DNA of 64,000 nucleotides, from positions 310,001 through 374,000 of the forward strand of contig NZ_JACYTN010000002.1 of the NCBI RefSeq assembly GCF_014841135.1, read 5' to 3'. The stretch is from Paenibacillus arenosi. GTDB taxonomy: Bacteria; Bacillota; Bacilli; Paenibacillales; Paenibacillaceae. Shown piece by piece: positions 1 to 7,763 of the stretch. The notes beneath the pieces were generated by a model that had not been told where the DNA came from, searched no databases, and was given only the letters and a program-made list of their open reading frames with translations. A program made the position numbers and the translations under genes. The first letter of the stretch is position 1; every line of letters begins with the position of its first letter.

Positions 1-63
1 TTGCTTTTCAATCACTGTATTCGTATTCTTCGCATTTTCATTCGTGCCATGATTATTTTCCAT
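1..63 (-). CDS. Start of an unidentified gene coupled to the ECF sigma gene (cut by left edge)
   Basis: Only 21 codons are present, beginning MENNHGTNENAK, with an ATG at 61-63 and an open frame to base 1. It overlaps the 3' end of the sigma gene by 11 bases. An excellent ribosome binding site (AGGAGGGGAG on the minus strand, about 70-79) sits just upstream, so translation is credible. A gene placed and coupled like this downstream of an ECF sigma is often its anti-sigma factor, but the visible residues are hydrophilic and undiagnostic. The function is therefore inference from position only. Confidence 0.6.
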   Translation of the reverse strand, partial: MENNHGTNENAKNTNTVIEKQ

Positions 64-712
64 TACGACTCCCCTCCTTTTGATTTCTCTTGTAAGAAAG
101 TGACGAGACAGCGTATTCCATAGGCATTACTTCCTTTAGTACACTCTGTTTATTTTCAATTAACTTCTTCTTCAAACTCCGTAGGGCACCATATAAGTGA
201 GATTTGACTGCACTGAGCCCCAACTCCATCGTAATCGCAATTTCCTCAAGCTTAAAATCATGATAGAACCTTAATATGACAACTTGACGTTGAAGCGGTG
301 TTAACTGATCAAGCACAGCAATCAACTCTTTACGCGTTTCTTGCCGCTCAACTAGTTGTACGATGGTAGATGAAGCCGCTTGCTCTCTACCTAGAAGCTC
401 ATGCTCCACCTCATCCATACAATCAACTATTGTCACCTGATTGACCTCAGCACGACGGAAGAAATCTCGACATAAATTGCCTGCTACCCGATATAACCAA
501 GGCTTTACTAACGCAGGCAGCCTTTCTTGCTGCAACTGCTTAATGAGTCGCAAAAATGTCTCTTGTGCAATATCTTCCGCCCGCTTACGGTCATGCAGCA
601 TTCGTTCCGCATAGATAACGATCGGAGCATGATAGCGACGGACAATCGCCTCAAATGCCGCTTCATCCCCATCCGCCATTGCTTCTATCAACTGCTCATC
701 AGTCACTCCCAC
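53..712 (-). CDS. ECF-type RNA polymerase sigma factor
   Basis: This is a sigma-70 family factor of the extracytoplasmic-function class, directing RNA polymerase to a small regulon. Region 2 is visible at residues 15-83, including DIAQETF (47-53) and PWLYRVAGNLCRD (71-83). Region 4 follows at 137-182 with LTPLQRQVVILRFY and the helix-turn-helix around 156-175. No regions 1 or 3 are present, as expected for the class. The annotated GTG at 712 directly abuts the AGGGGGA site; a second GTG two codons in (704-706) has better spacing and may be the real start. It lies 25 bases after the ABC permease gene, so it may share that transcript. The tail after residue 190 is basic and unusual. The regulon is unknown. 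Confidence 0.9.
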   Translation of the reverse strand: MGVTDEQLIEAMADGDEAAFEAIVRRYHAPIVIYAERMLHDRKRAEDIAQETFLRLIKQLQQERLPALVKPWLYRVAGNLCRDFFRRAEVNQVTIVDCMDEVEHELLGREQAASSTIVQLVERQETRKELIAVLDQLTPLQRQVVILRFYHDFKLEEIAITMELGLSAVKSHLYGALRSLKKKLIENKQSVLKEVMPMEYAVSSLSYKRNQKEGSRNGK

Positions 713-737
713 TCCCCCTAACTCTATTATTTAATGG

Positions 738-1457
738 TTAGCCCTGATCCTCACCGACGGAGTTGCACCACCGCTCTCTTCTCTCGAAGAGCCAGATCGC
801 TACTGCAAATAACAAGATCGCACTCACTAAATAAACGATTCGATTAGCAACTCCATGCACGTCCAGATTCCATGTGTAAATAAATGTACTCCACTCTCCA
901 AGTATGCTTCCAGTTGACAGCACTTCCATCATCCACCAAAAAAATGCCGCCAACCAGCCGATATACGCCTGTCTTGTCCATGCCATAAAAAATAATAAAA
1001 GGGAAAGATAAAATATAATTGTTGACCAAGCAGTCCACACGACTGCCCACCAGGATGCTGGTCCATAAACAAACCCACTTTCCAATCCTTGGTAGTATCG
1101 AATAAAGACTGCATCATATTTAATCACATAAATCGAATACCAAATCGTCTGATAGCACAACACACCAGCAAGCACGAGTACTATTTTTCTTAAATAAATG
1201 CGCCCAATTGACACAGGCCACACTGCCCGTATTTCCAACATGGGCAGTGTCGACTCTTTGTACGTCATTACAATGAATACAGCTATAGCAAACGGAACTG
1301 CTCCAACTTCATGCATATAGAATGTCATTGGTGGATTATGCTCGATATCGCGCAGCAGTAGCAATACAGTTATCAATCCTATCTCTGAAATAAGCAGCAA
1401 CGACCACCAAGACAACAGCTGTTTGAGCTCATACATCCAATTCGATTTATTACTCAT
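738..1457 (-). CDS. ABC-2 type permease-like membrane protein (6 TM)
   Basis: A 239-residue integral membrane protein with six predicted segments (about 16-36, 50-66, 90-111, 136-158, 163-181, 206-224), very rich in Trp and Tyr, ending in a basic tail. The size and topology fit an ABC-2 permease subunit. It starts inside the end of the larger permease gene (8-base overlap), which is translationally coupled to the ATPase gene upstream. The natural reading is a heteromeric exporter of one ATPase and two permeases. The substrate cannot be told from sequence. It shows no similarity that I recognise to named lantibiotic or bacitracin exporters. Confidence 0.75.
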   Translation of the reverse strand: MSNKSNWMYELKQLLSWWSLLLISEIGLITVLLLLRDIEHNPPMTFYMHEVGAVPFAIAVFIVMTYKESTLPMLEIRAVWPVSIGRIYLRKIVLVLAGVLCYQTIWYSIYVIKYDAVFIRYYQGLESGFVYGPASWWAVVWTAWSTIIFYLSLLLFFMAWTRQAYIGWLAAFFWWMMEVLSTGSILGEWSTFIYTWNLDVHGVANRIVYLVSAILLFAVAIWLFERRERWCNSVGEDQG

Positions 1458-3615
1458 GGCCCATTACCTTCGTCCATTTTTCGTGAAACGATTGCTCCGT
1501 AATAACTGGATATAACCCTTCTGGCACTGGAAGTTCTTTGTTATAAAAATCATCTACAGCATGAATATCGATATAAAGTCGATTATTCGTCTCATAATAA
1601 TAACGCAGCAGTTTCTTTAGCTGCTCTGACTTCCCTTCCATATAGGCCGTCGTAAACTTTTTAACTGTATGATGTCGCTCTCTCATCGGGAATTTCATCT
1701 GTGAGTCTACTTCCATTCGGTACATCTCCAGCAGCATAAGGCGGAGCTCCATGACGAGTGATTCTGATAAATCCACCTTGTAATAAGACATCGATTTGCT
1801 CGGCTCTCCAAACAAAATACCCTCTAACACAAGTGGCAACTGATAATCGTCCAAATTGCCATGCTTGGACTGACGTATGTAATAGGAATTACCTACTACC
1901 TCTCCCGTATAAGAAGCAGATGCTAGATCTTCTTGCTGCATGTATATAATTTGCTCGATATGCTCGTAGACAGGAAGCCACTGACGATAGTACGCCAACG
2001 CCTTTCCTAGTCGACTGGCAAACCTTTCAGCCTCTTGTTTGTTACTAGGCGTTGTAAGTAAAGTTACCTCACTTTGAGGAATATTTACTTCTAGAAATGG
2101 TCCGCTCCATAGGTCAATGCCTCTAGCATTCATACTTTCATATTGGCGAACTTGAATATCATTGTTACTATTCTGTTGAGAGGAAGGCAACTCAGAAATA
2201 TTCGTGTATACAAATTCATCAAATCCTACGAGTGTAAGCCTCATATGATGTCTTGCCGAGCTACGATCGCTTGAAGAACGTTGAAGAGACCCATCACTCC
2301 CATACAAACTAGATTGATTTATCAGAGGATACCATGCAACTTTATGCTTAAAATTCATCCCGTCTTTCACAGCCGAGTGCGATATGACTTCATTTCCTTC
2401 GCTATAGGATCGGACAACCCCCTCAATCATGTAATGGAACGAGATCGTCGCTTGCTCCCCTTTTTTCCATACACCTTCACTATTGGTAACGAGTATAAAT
2501 TGGCCCGTACGCTCAAAATTCACAGACTTCCCGTTTACCTTGACATCCTCTACATAAAAAGGAACATCGAGCGTAAAGGGAATAACAGAATGACCTTCTT
2601 TCGCAAACGTCCCTGTCAAACTCGCATCAAGCTTCAACGCACGGTCATTTTGTCTCGTAACCTGCACATTTGTTTCTTCAAGTTTCATCATTTGCTCTGG
2701 ATAGAAATCATTCACTTGTTCAAATATACGTGCCGATTGTGCAAACTTTTCACTCCAAGCCAGTCGTTCCCCCCACATCATCCCATAAGGAACAGCACTG
2801 AGTAACAAAAGCGCAACACTTCCAACGAATGCCATTTTCCAAATTTTCACGGTTCGACCTGGCTGTTGACTTTGCAGCAGCACGATCCCACACACGCTCA
2901 GCGTAACGATAAAGGCAGTGGCAAATAGTCCATATCGAAGCGTTTCATCCATTAACCAAGGTGTTGCCCATAACTCATGATAGTGAAATCCACCAGATAA
3001 AAATTGAGTAAGGTGAAATAACTTCAAGGGATTTAGCTGCAATATTTCAACGAGCACGATATCATTAAAATAAGTCCCGAACATCCAACCACATAGCCCG
3101 ATAAAATAGACGATACGATTGCGAATCCATGCAGCCAATGCCATACCAATCGTTAATGAAAGTGCATAAGACAGTACATACAGCGGTATAAACAGTGTCA
3201 AAGTGCGCCATAACGCATCCGCTGGAACTTCCTTTGCGAGTGAAAGAAATACATATACCCCAAACGGAAATAAAATAAATAATGTCATATAGATCATGCC
3301 AACTAACCATTTTGCACTCCATATTCCTATGCGGGATATAGGCAATGCACTCATCCATTCATAGGAAGGTTGAATCATATCTCTACGAATAAGTAGAATA
3401 CCTAATATCACAGAAATACTTAAAGTTAGGACATGCTGGAGTTTGTTATAGTCATCTAAATAGTAATACAAGTCCTCTGATACAGGGTGCGTACCCACGG
3501 AAAGAGTCTGATACATCCACACACCAAAAATTACAGGTATAAGCAGCCATAAGGGTCTATCCAACATTACTTTACACTCATATTGAAACTGCCTAATCCA
3601 CATCTTCCACCACAT
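1450..3615 (-). CDS. ABC-2 permease fused to a large extracytoplasmic M1-peptidase-like domain
   Basis: 721 residues. The first 285 carry about seven membrane segments (near 21-36, 63-77, 103-126, 138-163, 167-184, 227-247, 260-280). Residues 290-721 form one long soluble domain on the outer face. Its first part has a beta-rich pattern (VNGKSVNFERTGQF and similar) reminiscent of the N-terminal saddle of M1 aminopeptidases, which are known fused to ABC permeases. No HEXXH zinc motif is present; near residues 592-601 the sequence LVLEGILFGE stands where HELxHxWFG would be expected, so any peptidase fold is probably inactive. It shares one base with the ATPase gene upstream and overlaps the small permease downstream. 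The M1 relationship is an inference from pattern. Confidence 0.72.
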   Translation of the reverse strand: MWWKMWIRQFQYECKVMLDRPLWLLIPVIFGVWMYQTLSVGTHPVSEDLYYYLDDYNKLQHVLTLSISVILGILLIRRDMIQPSYEWMSALPISRIGIWSAKWLVGMIYMTLFILFPFGVYVFLSLAKEVPADALWRTLTLFIPLYVLSYALSLTIGMALAAWIRNRIVYFIGLCGWMFGTYFNDIVLVEILQLNPLKLFHLTQFLSGGFHYHELWATPWLMDETLRYGLFATAFIVTLSVCGIVLLQSQQPGRTVKIWKMAFVGSVALLLLSAVPYGMMWGERLAWSEKFAQSARIFEQVNDFYPEQMMKLEETNVQVTRQNDRALKLDASLTGTFAKEGHSVIPFTLDVPFYVEDVKVNGKSVNFERTGQFILVTNSEGVWKKGEQATISFHYMIEGVVRSYSEGNEVISHSAVKDGMNFKHKVAWYPLINQSSLYGSDGSLQRSSSDRSSARHHMRLTLVGFDEFVYTNISELPSSQQNSNNDIQVRQYESMNARGIDLWSGPFLEVNIPQSEVTLLTTPSNKQEAERFASRLGKALAYYRQWLPVYEHIEQIIYMQQEDLASASYTGEVVGNSYYIRQSKHGNLDDYQLPLVLEGILFGEPSKSMSYYKVDLSESLVMELRLMLLEMYRMEVDSQMKFPMRERHHTVKKFTTAYMEGKSEQLKKLLRYYYETNNRLYIDIHAVDDFYNKELPVPEGLYPVITEQSFHEKWTKVMGHE

Positions 3616-4484
3616 TACTTCGCACCTCCAAGAAGCGCCAAGTATCCATCCTCTAGGGAAGGGGTAACAGCAATAGCCTCTACATACGCAGGTTTCTTAA
3701 CACTTACGATGCGGCACAATACCCCTCGGTCCAATCGCTTCGCAGAGACTAATTCGTCTGGCTGAATATGAACGAATTGCTCATCGGAGACCTTTACTTG
3801 CCATACCTTACCTTCTGCATGTGCAGCAAGCCCATCAGGATGACCGACATATTGCAGTTCACCTTGATTCAACACAGCTAACTGATCACAACTTGTCTCG
3901 ATATCCGCAACGATATGGGTTGATAGTAGAACGATGCGATTGCTACTGAAGCGGTTCAGCAAATTGCGGAATCGTACCCTTTCCTCTGGATCTAGCCCCG
4001 CTGTCGGCTCATCAACGATCAGTACGCTTGGATCACCAATCATAGCCTGAGCGATGCCTAGACGTTGGCGCATACCACCAGAATAAGTTTTGACCTTGTC
4101 CTTTGACTTCGCTGTCAAATTTACTTCCTCCAACATCTCCTCTACCATCCGCTTACGCGCCGCTGTATGACTGATTCCTTTCATTAACGCCACATAGTCA
4201 AGAAACTCTCTTCCTGTCATGAGCGGCTGGGCCTGAAATGTTTGTGGTAAATAGCCAATCACCCCACGAATCCGATGAGCATCGTTTTCCATGGTCATAC
4301 CATTCACGCAAATAGTGCCTGTGGTCGGCTTCTGAAGAGTTGCAAGCATGCGCAGCAGCGTTGATTTGCCCGCTCCATTTGGCCCTAATAAACCGAACAT
4401 TCCATTTTCTATCGTTATATTTATATTAGATACAACAGCTATATTCCCCTTATACTGCTTCGTAACACCTTTCAATTCGATCAC
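3615..4484 (-). CDS. ABC transporter ATP-binding protein
   Basis: Cytoplasmic nucleotide-binding subunit that powers the two permeases encoded downstream. Walker A GPNGAGKST is at 34-42, the Q-loop near 81, the signature SGGMRQR at 135-141, Walker B VLIVDEP at 154-160 followed by TAGLDPEE, and the switch histidine at 190. At 289 residues it is slightly longer than the family minimum because of a C-terminal extension of about 75 residues, as in drug/lipid exporter ATPases of the CcmA type. The start is a GTG with GAGGA about 10 bases upstream. The stop overlaps the large permease start, so the three genes form one operon. Confidence 0.93.
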   Translation of the reverse strand: MIELKGVTKQYKGNIAVVSNINITIENGMFGLLGPNGAGKSTLLRMLATLQKPTTGTICVNGMTMENDAHRIRGVIGYLPQTFQAQPLMTGREFLDYVALMKGISHTAARKRMVEEMLEEVNLTAKSKDKVKTYSGGMRQRLGIAQAMIGDPSVLIVDEPTAGLDPEERVRFRNLLNRFSSNRIVLLSTHIVADIETSCDQLAVLNQGELQYVGHPDGLAAHAEGKVWQVKVSDEQFVHIQPDELVSAKRLDRGVLCRIVSVKKPAYVEAIAVTPSLEDGYLALLGGAK

Positions 4485-4580
4485 GTTATAGTCCTCGTTT
4501 CATCATGCGTATTTACCGGTATACCACTATAACGACCATCCTCTTAAAATAGTTAGGTGGTTTGCAATTTTTTCAATGAA

Positions 4581-4620
4581 AATACCCTGCTACCGGATTA
4601 TTTCCAGACAACAGGGTATT
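4581..4620. terminator. Possible terminator hairpin
   Basis: Perfect 9-bp inverted repeat (4581-4589 with 4612-4620) with a 22-base loop, overlapping the stop of the PARG gene. On the minus strand it is followed by TTTTCATTG, a weak U-tract, so it may act as the end of the Nudix-NADAR-PARG transcript. Confidence 0.45.
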
Positions 4621-5467
4621 ATTTCGTTATTAGTTTATTTCTGCCTCTCCCAAAAGCATCTTCAAATGCTCGTATACATGTTCCACCCTTTGAGTTATCC
4701 AGAACTGCAAACACGATCTCATCAAATAACTTACTATAGCCTTCATCTTCAAGTAGTTCTTCCCACCATCCAGCCACCTCAACTGGATGGTTGCGGAATA
4801 CACCACAGCCGTATGCTCCAAAAATCAAGTATTTTGCCCCTCTGTCCGCGAAAATAGCTAAAGCAAGACGCATCCGATCCTTCATCACCCGCTTAGCTTC
4901 GTTGCTATCTTCACCTTTTAATAACACTTGTCCGTAGTTAACGGCAGGCAGTGTCAATACAGAAGCTGTTACCGGCTGCTTCAGCAATTCAAACCGCTCA
5001 TCTCTAAAAAATACAACATCGGGAGAATAGATAGCATAGTCGGTATACATCATTGTGTTACAAGCACGGTTAGCCAAATAATATTCCTCATTACGTAGTT
5101 GCGTTCGATATAGGCCACTGGAAGCAGCCAAACTCTCCTCCTGCGCCATAGCGCCGTTCAGGAATCCACCACCGGGGTTTTTCGCACTTGCAAAATTAAG
5201 TACCCCGACTCCACTAGCACCTCTGCCAGCAAAGTCCCGTATCGTTTTTACTGTAGCCTCTCTTCTAACTCGCTGCTCCGCTCGTTTTCCTTCTGCCGGC
5301 AGCTCGCAACCCCGTACCAATTCCACTCCCTGCATCGGTGTGATAAGAATACTATTATCCTCTGAATATTTCTGCGAATTAGAGAACTCTATTTTCTGTC
5401 CATTGATTGCATAATAGCCCTGCTCCATATAACGAAGTGTATCCTGTGCAATTTGCTTGCGTCTCAT
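4619..5467 (-). CDS. Bacterial-type poly(ADP-ribose) glycohydrolase (macrodomain-like, TIGR02452 family)
   Basis: Predicted to remove ADP-ribose from modified macromolecules. It has the defining bacterial PARG signature, GGG at 99-101 followed by QEE at 109-111, in the context NPGGG...AQEES. The second conserved loop is GAYGCGVF (217-224), which would bind the diphosphate of ADP-ribose. The length, 282 residues, is normal for the family. It is the last gene of a three-gene operon, beginning one base after the NADAR stop, with AAGGGGAG as its ribosome binding site. Neighbours that hydrolyse or sense ADP-ribose compounds support a role in ADP-ribose turnover. The physiological substrate (protein, nucleic acid or free polymer) is unknown. 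Confidence 0.88.
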   Translation of the reverse strand: MRRKQIAQDTLRYMEQGYYAINGQKIEFSNSQKYSEDNSILITPMQGVELVRGCELPAEGKRAEQRVRREATVKTIRDFAGRGASGVGVLNFASAKNPGGGFLNGAMAQEESLAASSGLYRTQLRNEEYYLANRACNTMMYTDYAIYSPDVVFFRDERFELLKQPVTASVLTLPAVNYGQVLLKGEDSNEAKRVMKDRMRLALAIFADRGAKYLIFGAYGCGVFRNHPVEVAGWWEELLEDEGYSKLFDEIVFAVLDNSKGGTCIRAFEDAFGRGRNKLITK

Positions 5468-5468
5468 A

Positions 5469-6032
5469 TTACTCCCCTTCTTTCTCTAATAACTGATCCC
5501 TTACCTCTGTCAGAGCAAACCCGAGTAAATTGGTTCCTCTCCATTTCATAGGATTGTTTGCGGCGGGATCTACCTGAGCCATTCCGATACCCCAAATCCG
5601 ATCAACAGGGCTCGCCTCTACCAATATTCTATTTTTCGTCGTTCTCAAATAACACCAAAGCTCTATATTTTGTGAAAACTTTGCATAGTTGCCTCGCTTC
5701 ACAATGTCATAGCAGTTACGATTCCAAATGTCGTTATCAAAGTTTCTTACCGCACGGCCGTATGCTTTCATTTCCTTCGGATGCTTGGCATTCATAATCT
5801 TCTTCAGCATTTCTTCATCGTGAAACAGCCGTGCCTTCTCCGCCATCATGAACTGCTCGGTGCAGCTATATGATTCACCATCCACAGTAAAATAACATTT
5901 CCACCACTGGCTGAAACAGCTTTGGTTAATACTGCCGTTAGCAGGAGCCCTGTGCCCCCAGAAAAACAAATACTTGTATGTATTACCCGCCTGATAGGCT
6001 TTCTTCAAATCTACTAAAGAGTAAATCATCAT
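5469..6032 (-). CDS. NADAR family (YbiA-like, DUF1768) protein
   Basis: A 187-residue cytoplasmic protein of the NADAR family (NAD and ADP-ribose). Recognisable family blocks are FFWGH (23-27), CTEQFMMAEKA (57-67), RIWGIGM (145-151) and WRGTNLLG (164-171). Family members include the YbiA riboflavin-pathway N-glycosidase, and some NADAR proteins remove ADP-ribose from guanine bases. Which activity applies here is not visible. Its ATG overlaps the stop of the upstream Nudix gene (ATGA), and the PARG gene begins one base after its stop, so expression of the three is coupled. Confidence 0.87.
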   Translation of the reverse strand: MMIYSLVDLKKAYQAGNTYKYLFFWGHRAPANGSINQSCFSQWWKCYFTVDGESYSCTEQFMMAEKARLFHDEEMLKKIMNAKHPKEMKAYGRAVRNFDNDIWNRNCYDIVKRGNYAKFSQNIELWCYLRTTKNRILVEASPVDRIWGIGMAQVDPAANNPMKWRGTNLLGFALTEVRDQLLEKEGE

Positions 6033-6919
6033 ATCCCCTCACGATTTCTCCTGAACAACCGCGATGGACGGTGCCCAGCATTTTCAGTGTAGTTATCGGT
6101 TTCCTCCACGAGATAAGCTACTTTACGGCGGAAAGCCGCCTTCAACAATTGCTTGTCCAAAATGACTTCATACACTTGCTGTAAGTTCGTTAAAGTGAAC
6201 AACTTAGGCATTAGATGCAGTGCAATATCTGTATACTCCACCTTTCCGCGCAGACGCTCAATCGCATAGCTAATAATCTTGGCATGATCGAAGGCCAAGC
6301 CTTCATTCGAGATCATTGAATATTTCATAGCAGATGTAGCTTCCGTCGATGTCATCGTGCACTCCACCACAGATGTTAGCGTCACATCATGACCAATAAG
6401 CTTTAACTCATACTGCTTCGTCTTAATAAATCCGTCCTCCAGTAGTTCCTTCTGCTCCTTTAATAAACGGTAATTCACGCTGAACCATGAAGCTTTATGT
6501 GCATCATCCCCAGCCTTAACCTGTACCTTAGAGCTATCTATCAACGCCATGTAGGAACAGCTCATAACCCATGTACGCGGATCACGTCCCGGCTCGCTGA
6601 ATGTGTACAACTGTTCCAAGTAGACATTGTCCACATTCGTCTCTTCCTTCAGTTCACGCAATGCTGCCTGTTCCGTCGTCTCCGTAGGACGAACAAAGCC
6701 ACCTGGCAGTGCCCAATTCCCTAGATAAGGATGACCTCCACGCTGTATAAGCAAGATTTGCAGCTCTTTCTTCGGAAGCTTGCGGTAATTACTCTCTTCG
6801 GAATCCGTAACCGTGAAAATCGCCATATCCGTAGCAACTGAAGGGCGTTCATAATCACCCGCTCGATATTGCTTCAAAAATTCTTGCTCCGTAAGTCCGT
6901 TCATATCCCTTTGCTCCAT
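6029..6919 (-). CDS. Nudix hydrolase / winged-helix (NrtR-like) regulator
   Basis: A 296-residue protein with an N-terminal Nudix domain and a C-terminal winged-helix part, the arrangement of NrtR regulators that sense ADP-ribose. The Nudix box runs G74-x5-E80-x7-R88-E89-L90-x-E92-E93, with Asn95 in place of the usual glycine. It may still hydrolyse its ligand because the REL..EE residues are intact. The C-terminal stretch FTLTNLQQVYE and the FRRKV that follows (about 240-275) match the NrtR style. As first gene of the operon it is well placed to autoregulate it. Catalysis versus sensing cannot be decided from sequence. Confidence 0.85.
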   Translation of the reverse strand: MEQRDMNGLTEQEFLKQYRAGDYERPSVATDMAIFTVTDSEESNYRKLPKKELQILLIQRGGHPYLGNWALPGGFVRPTETTEQAALRELKEETNVDNVYLEQLYTFSEPGRDPRTWVMSCSYMALIDSSKVQVKAGDDAHKASWFSVNYRLLKEQKELLEDGFIKTKQYELKLIGHDVTLTSVVECTMTSTEATSAMKYSMISNEGLAFDHAKIISYAIERLRGKVEYTDIALHLMPKLFTLTNLQQVYEVILDKQLLKAAFRRKVAYLVEETDNYTENAGHRPSRLFRRNREGI

Positions 6920-6950
6920 ATCACGACCACCCGTTAGTAACTTTTAGTTA

Positions 6951-6965
6951 TTATCAATTTGTTAA
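6951..6965. promoter_or_regulatory. Imperfect palindrome, candidate operator for the Nudix/wHTH regulator
   Basis: TTATCAATTTGTTAA is a 15-base palindrome with one mismatch, lying just downstream of the -10 box at the expected transcription start. A repressor bound here would block initiation. The assignment is inference from position. Confidence 0.35.
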
Positions 6966-6969
6966 TATC

Positions 6970-6998
6970 AAAATACACGATTATCCACATCTTGTAAA
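6970..6998 (-). promoter_or_regulatory. Sigma-A promoter of the Nudix-NADAR-PARG operon
   Basis: On the minus strand: -35 TTTACA (6993-6998), 17-base spacer, -10 TATTTT (6970-6975). Spacing is ideal, and the first gene starts about 50 bases downstream. Confidence 0.6.
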
Positions 6999-7065
6999 GG
7001 CTAATTTTCTAACTTCAATAAAGCTTCACCGTAAGGTAGTAAATGATAAAAAGCTGATGACACAA

Positions 7066-7094
7066 ACAAAAAAACCGCAAAAAATGCGGTTTTT
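7066..7094 (-). terminator. Rho-independent terminator of leuCD
   Basis: Stem AAAAACCGCA (7070-7079) with TGCGGTTTTT (7085-7094) and a 5-base loop, followed on the minus strand by a run of T. It lies 38 bases after the leuD stop. Confidence 0.85.
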
Positions 7095-7131
7095 AATGGG
7101 TTTTAATGCCCTATGTTCTTGTGACTCAAAA

Positions 7132-7746
7132 TTAAGCTTGAACTGGATACGCCAGGCGATCTTGATGAGATACTTCATAAGCAGCAATCTTTTCATCATG
7201 CTTTAGCGTCAAGCCAATATCGTCTAGACCTTGAAGAAGGAATTGACGGCGGTGCTCATCTAGATCAAAGGAATAAGAAAGTCCATGTTCATCTGAAATC
7301 GATTTGTTTTCCAAATCAATTCGAAGTTGATAACCTTCGTGCTTATCCGCACGTTGGAATAACTCCTCTACCTGCTCCTCTGAAAGGATAATAGGAAGAA
7401 TACCGTTCTTGAAGCAGTTGTTATAGAAAATGTCCGCATACGACGGTGCAATTACACAACGGAAACCGAAATCCAAGATCGCCCATGGAGCATGCTCACG
7501 TGAAGAGCCGCAGCCAAAATTGGCTCTCGAGAGCAACACCGATGCGCCTTGGTAGCGCGGCTTATTCAAATTAAACGACTCAATCGTATTCCCTTGCTCA
7601 TCAAATCTCCACTCAAAGAACAAGAATTGACCAAAGCCACTGCGTTCAATTCGCTTCAAAAATTGCTTCGGAATGATAGCATCTGTATCAACGTTGACTC
7701 GGTCTACAGGAGCAACGAGCCCTGTTAGTTTCGTAAATGGTTGCAT
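7132..7746 (-). CDS. leuD: 3-isopropylmalate dehydratase small subunit
   Basis: Swivel subunit of isopropylmalate isomerase, which converts 2-isopropylmalate to 3-isopropylmalate in leucine synthesis together with LeuC. The family blocks [12 protein letters not shown] near the N-terminus and [17 protein letters not shown] sequence ([13 protein letters not shown], about residue 75) are present. I use the ATG at 7744-7746 (MQPFTKL): it has AGGAGGACGAACAG in front and gives the usual length of about 200 residues. The longer reading would start inside that site. It begins 17 bases after leuC, and a strong terminator follows. Confidence 0.96.
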   Translation of the reverse strand: MQPFTKLTGLVAPVDRVNVDTDAIIPKQFLKRIERSGFGQFLFFEWRFDEQGNTIESFNLNKPRYQGASVLLSRANFGCGSSREHAPWAILDFGFRCVIAPSYADIFYNNCFKNGILPIILSEEQVEELFQRADKHEGYQLRIDLENKSISDEHGLSYSFDLDEHRRQFLLQGLDDIGLTLKHDEKIAAYEVSHQDRLAYPVQA

Positions 7747-7763
7747 CTGTTCGTCCTCCTCTA

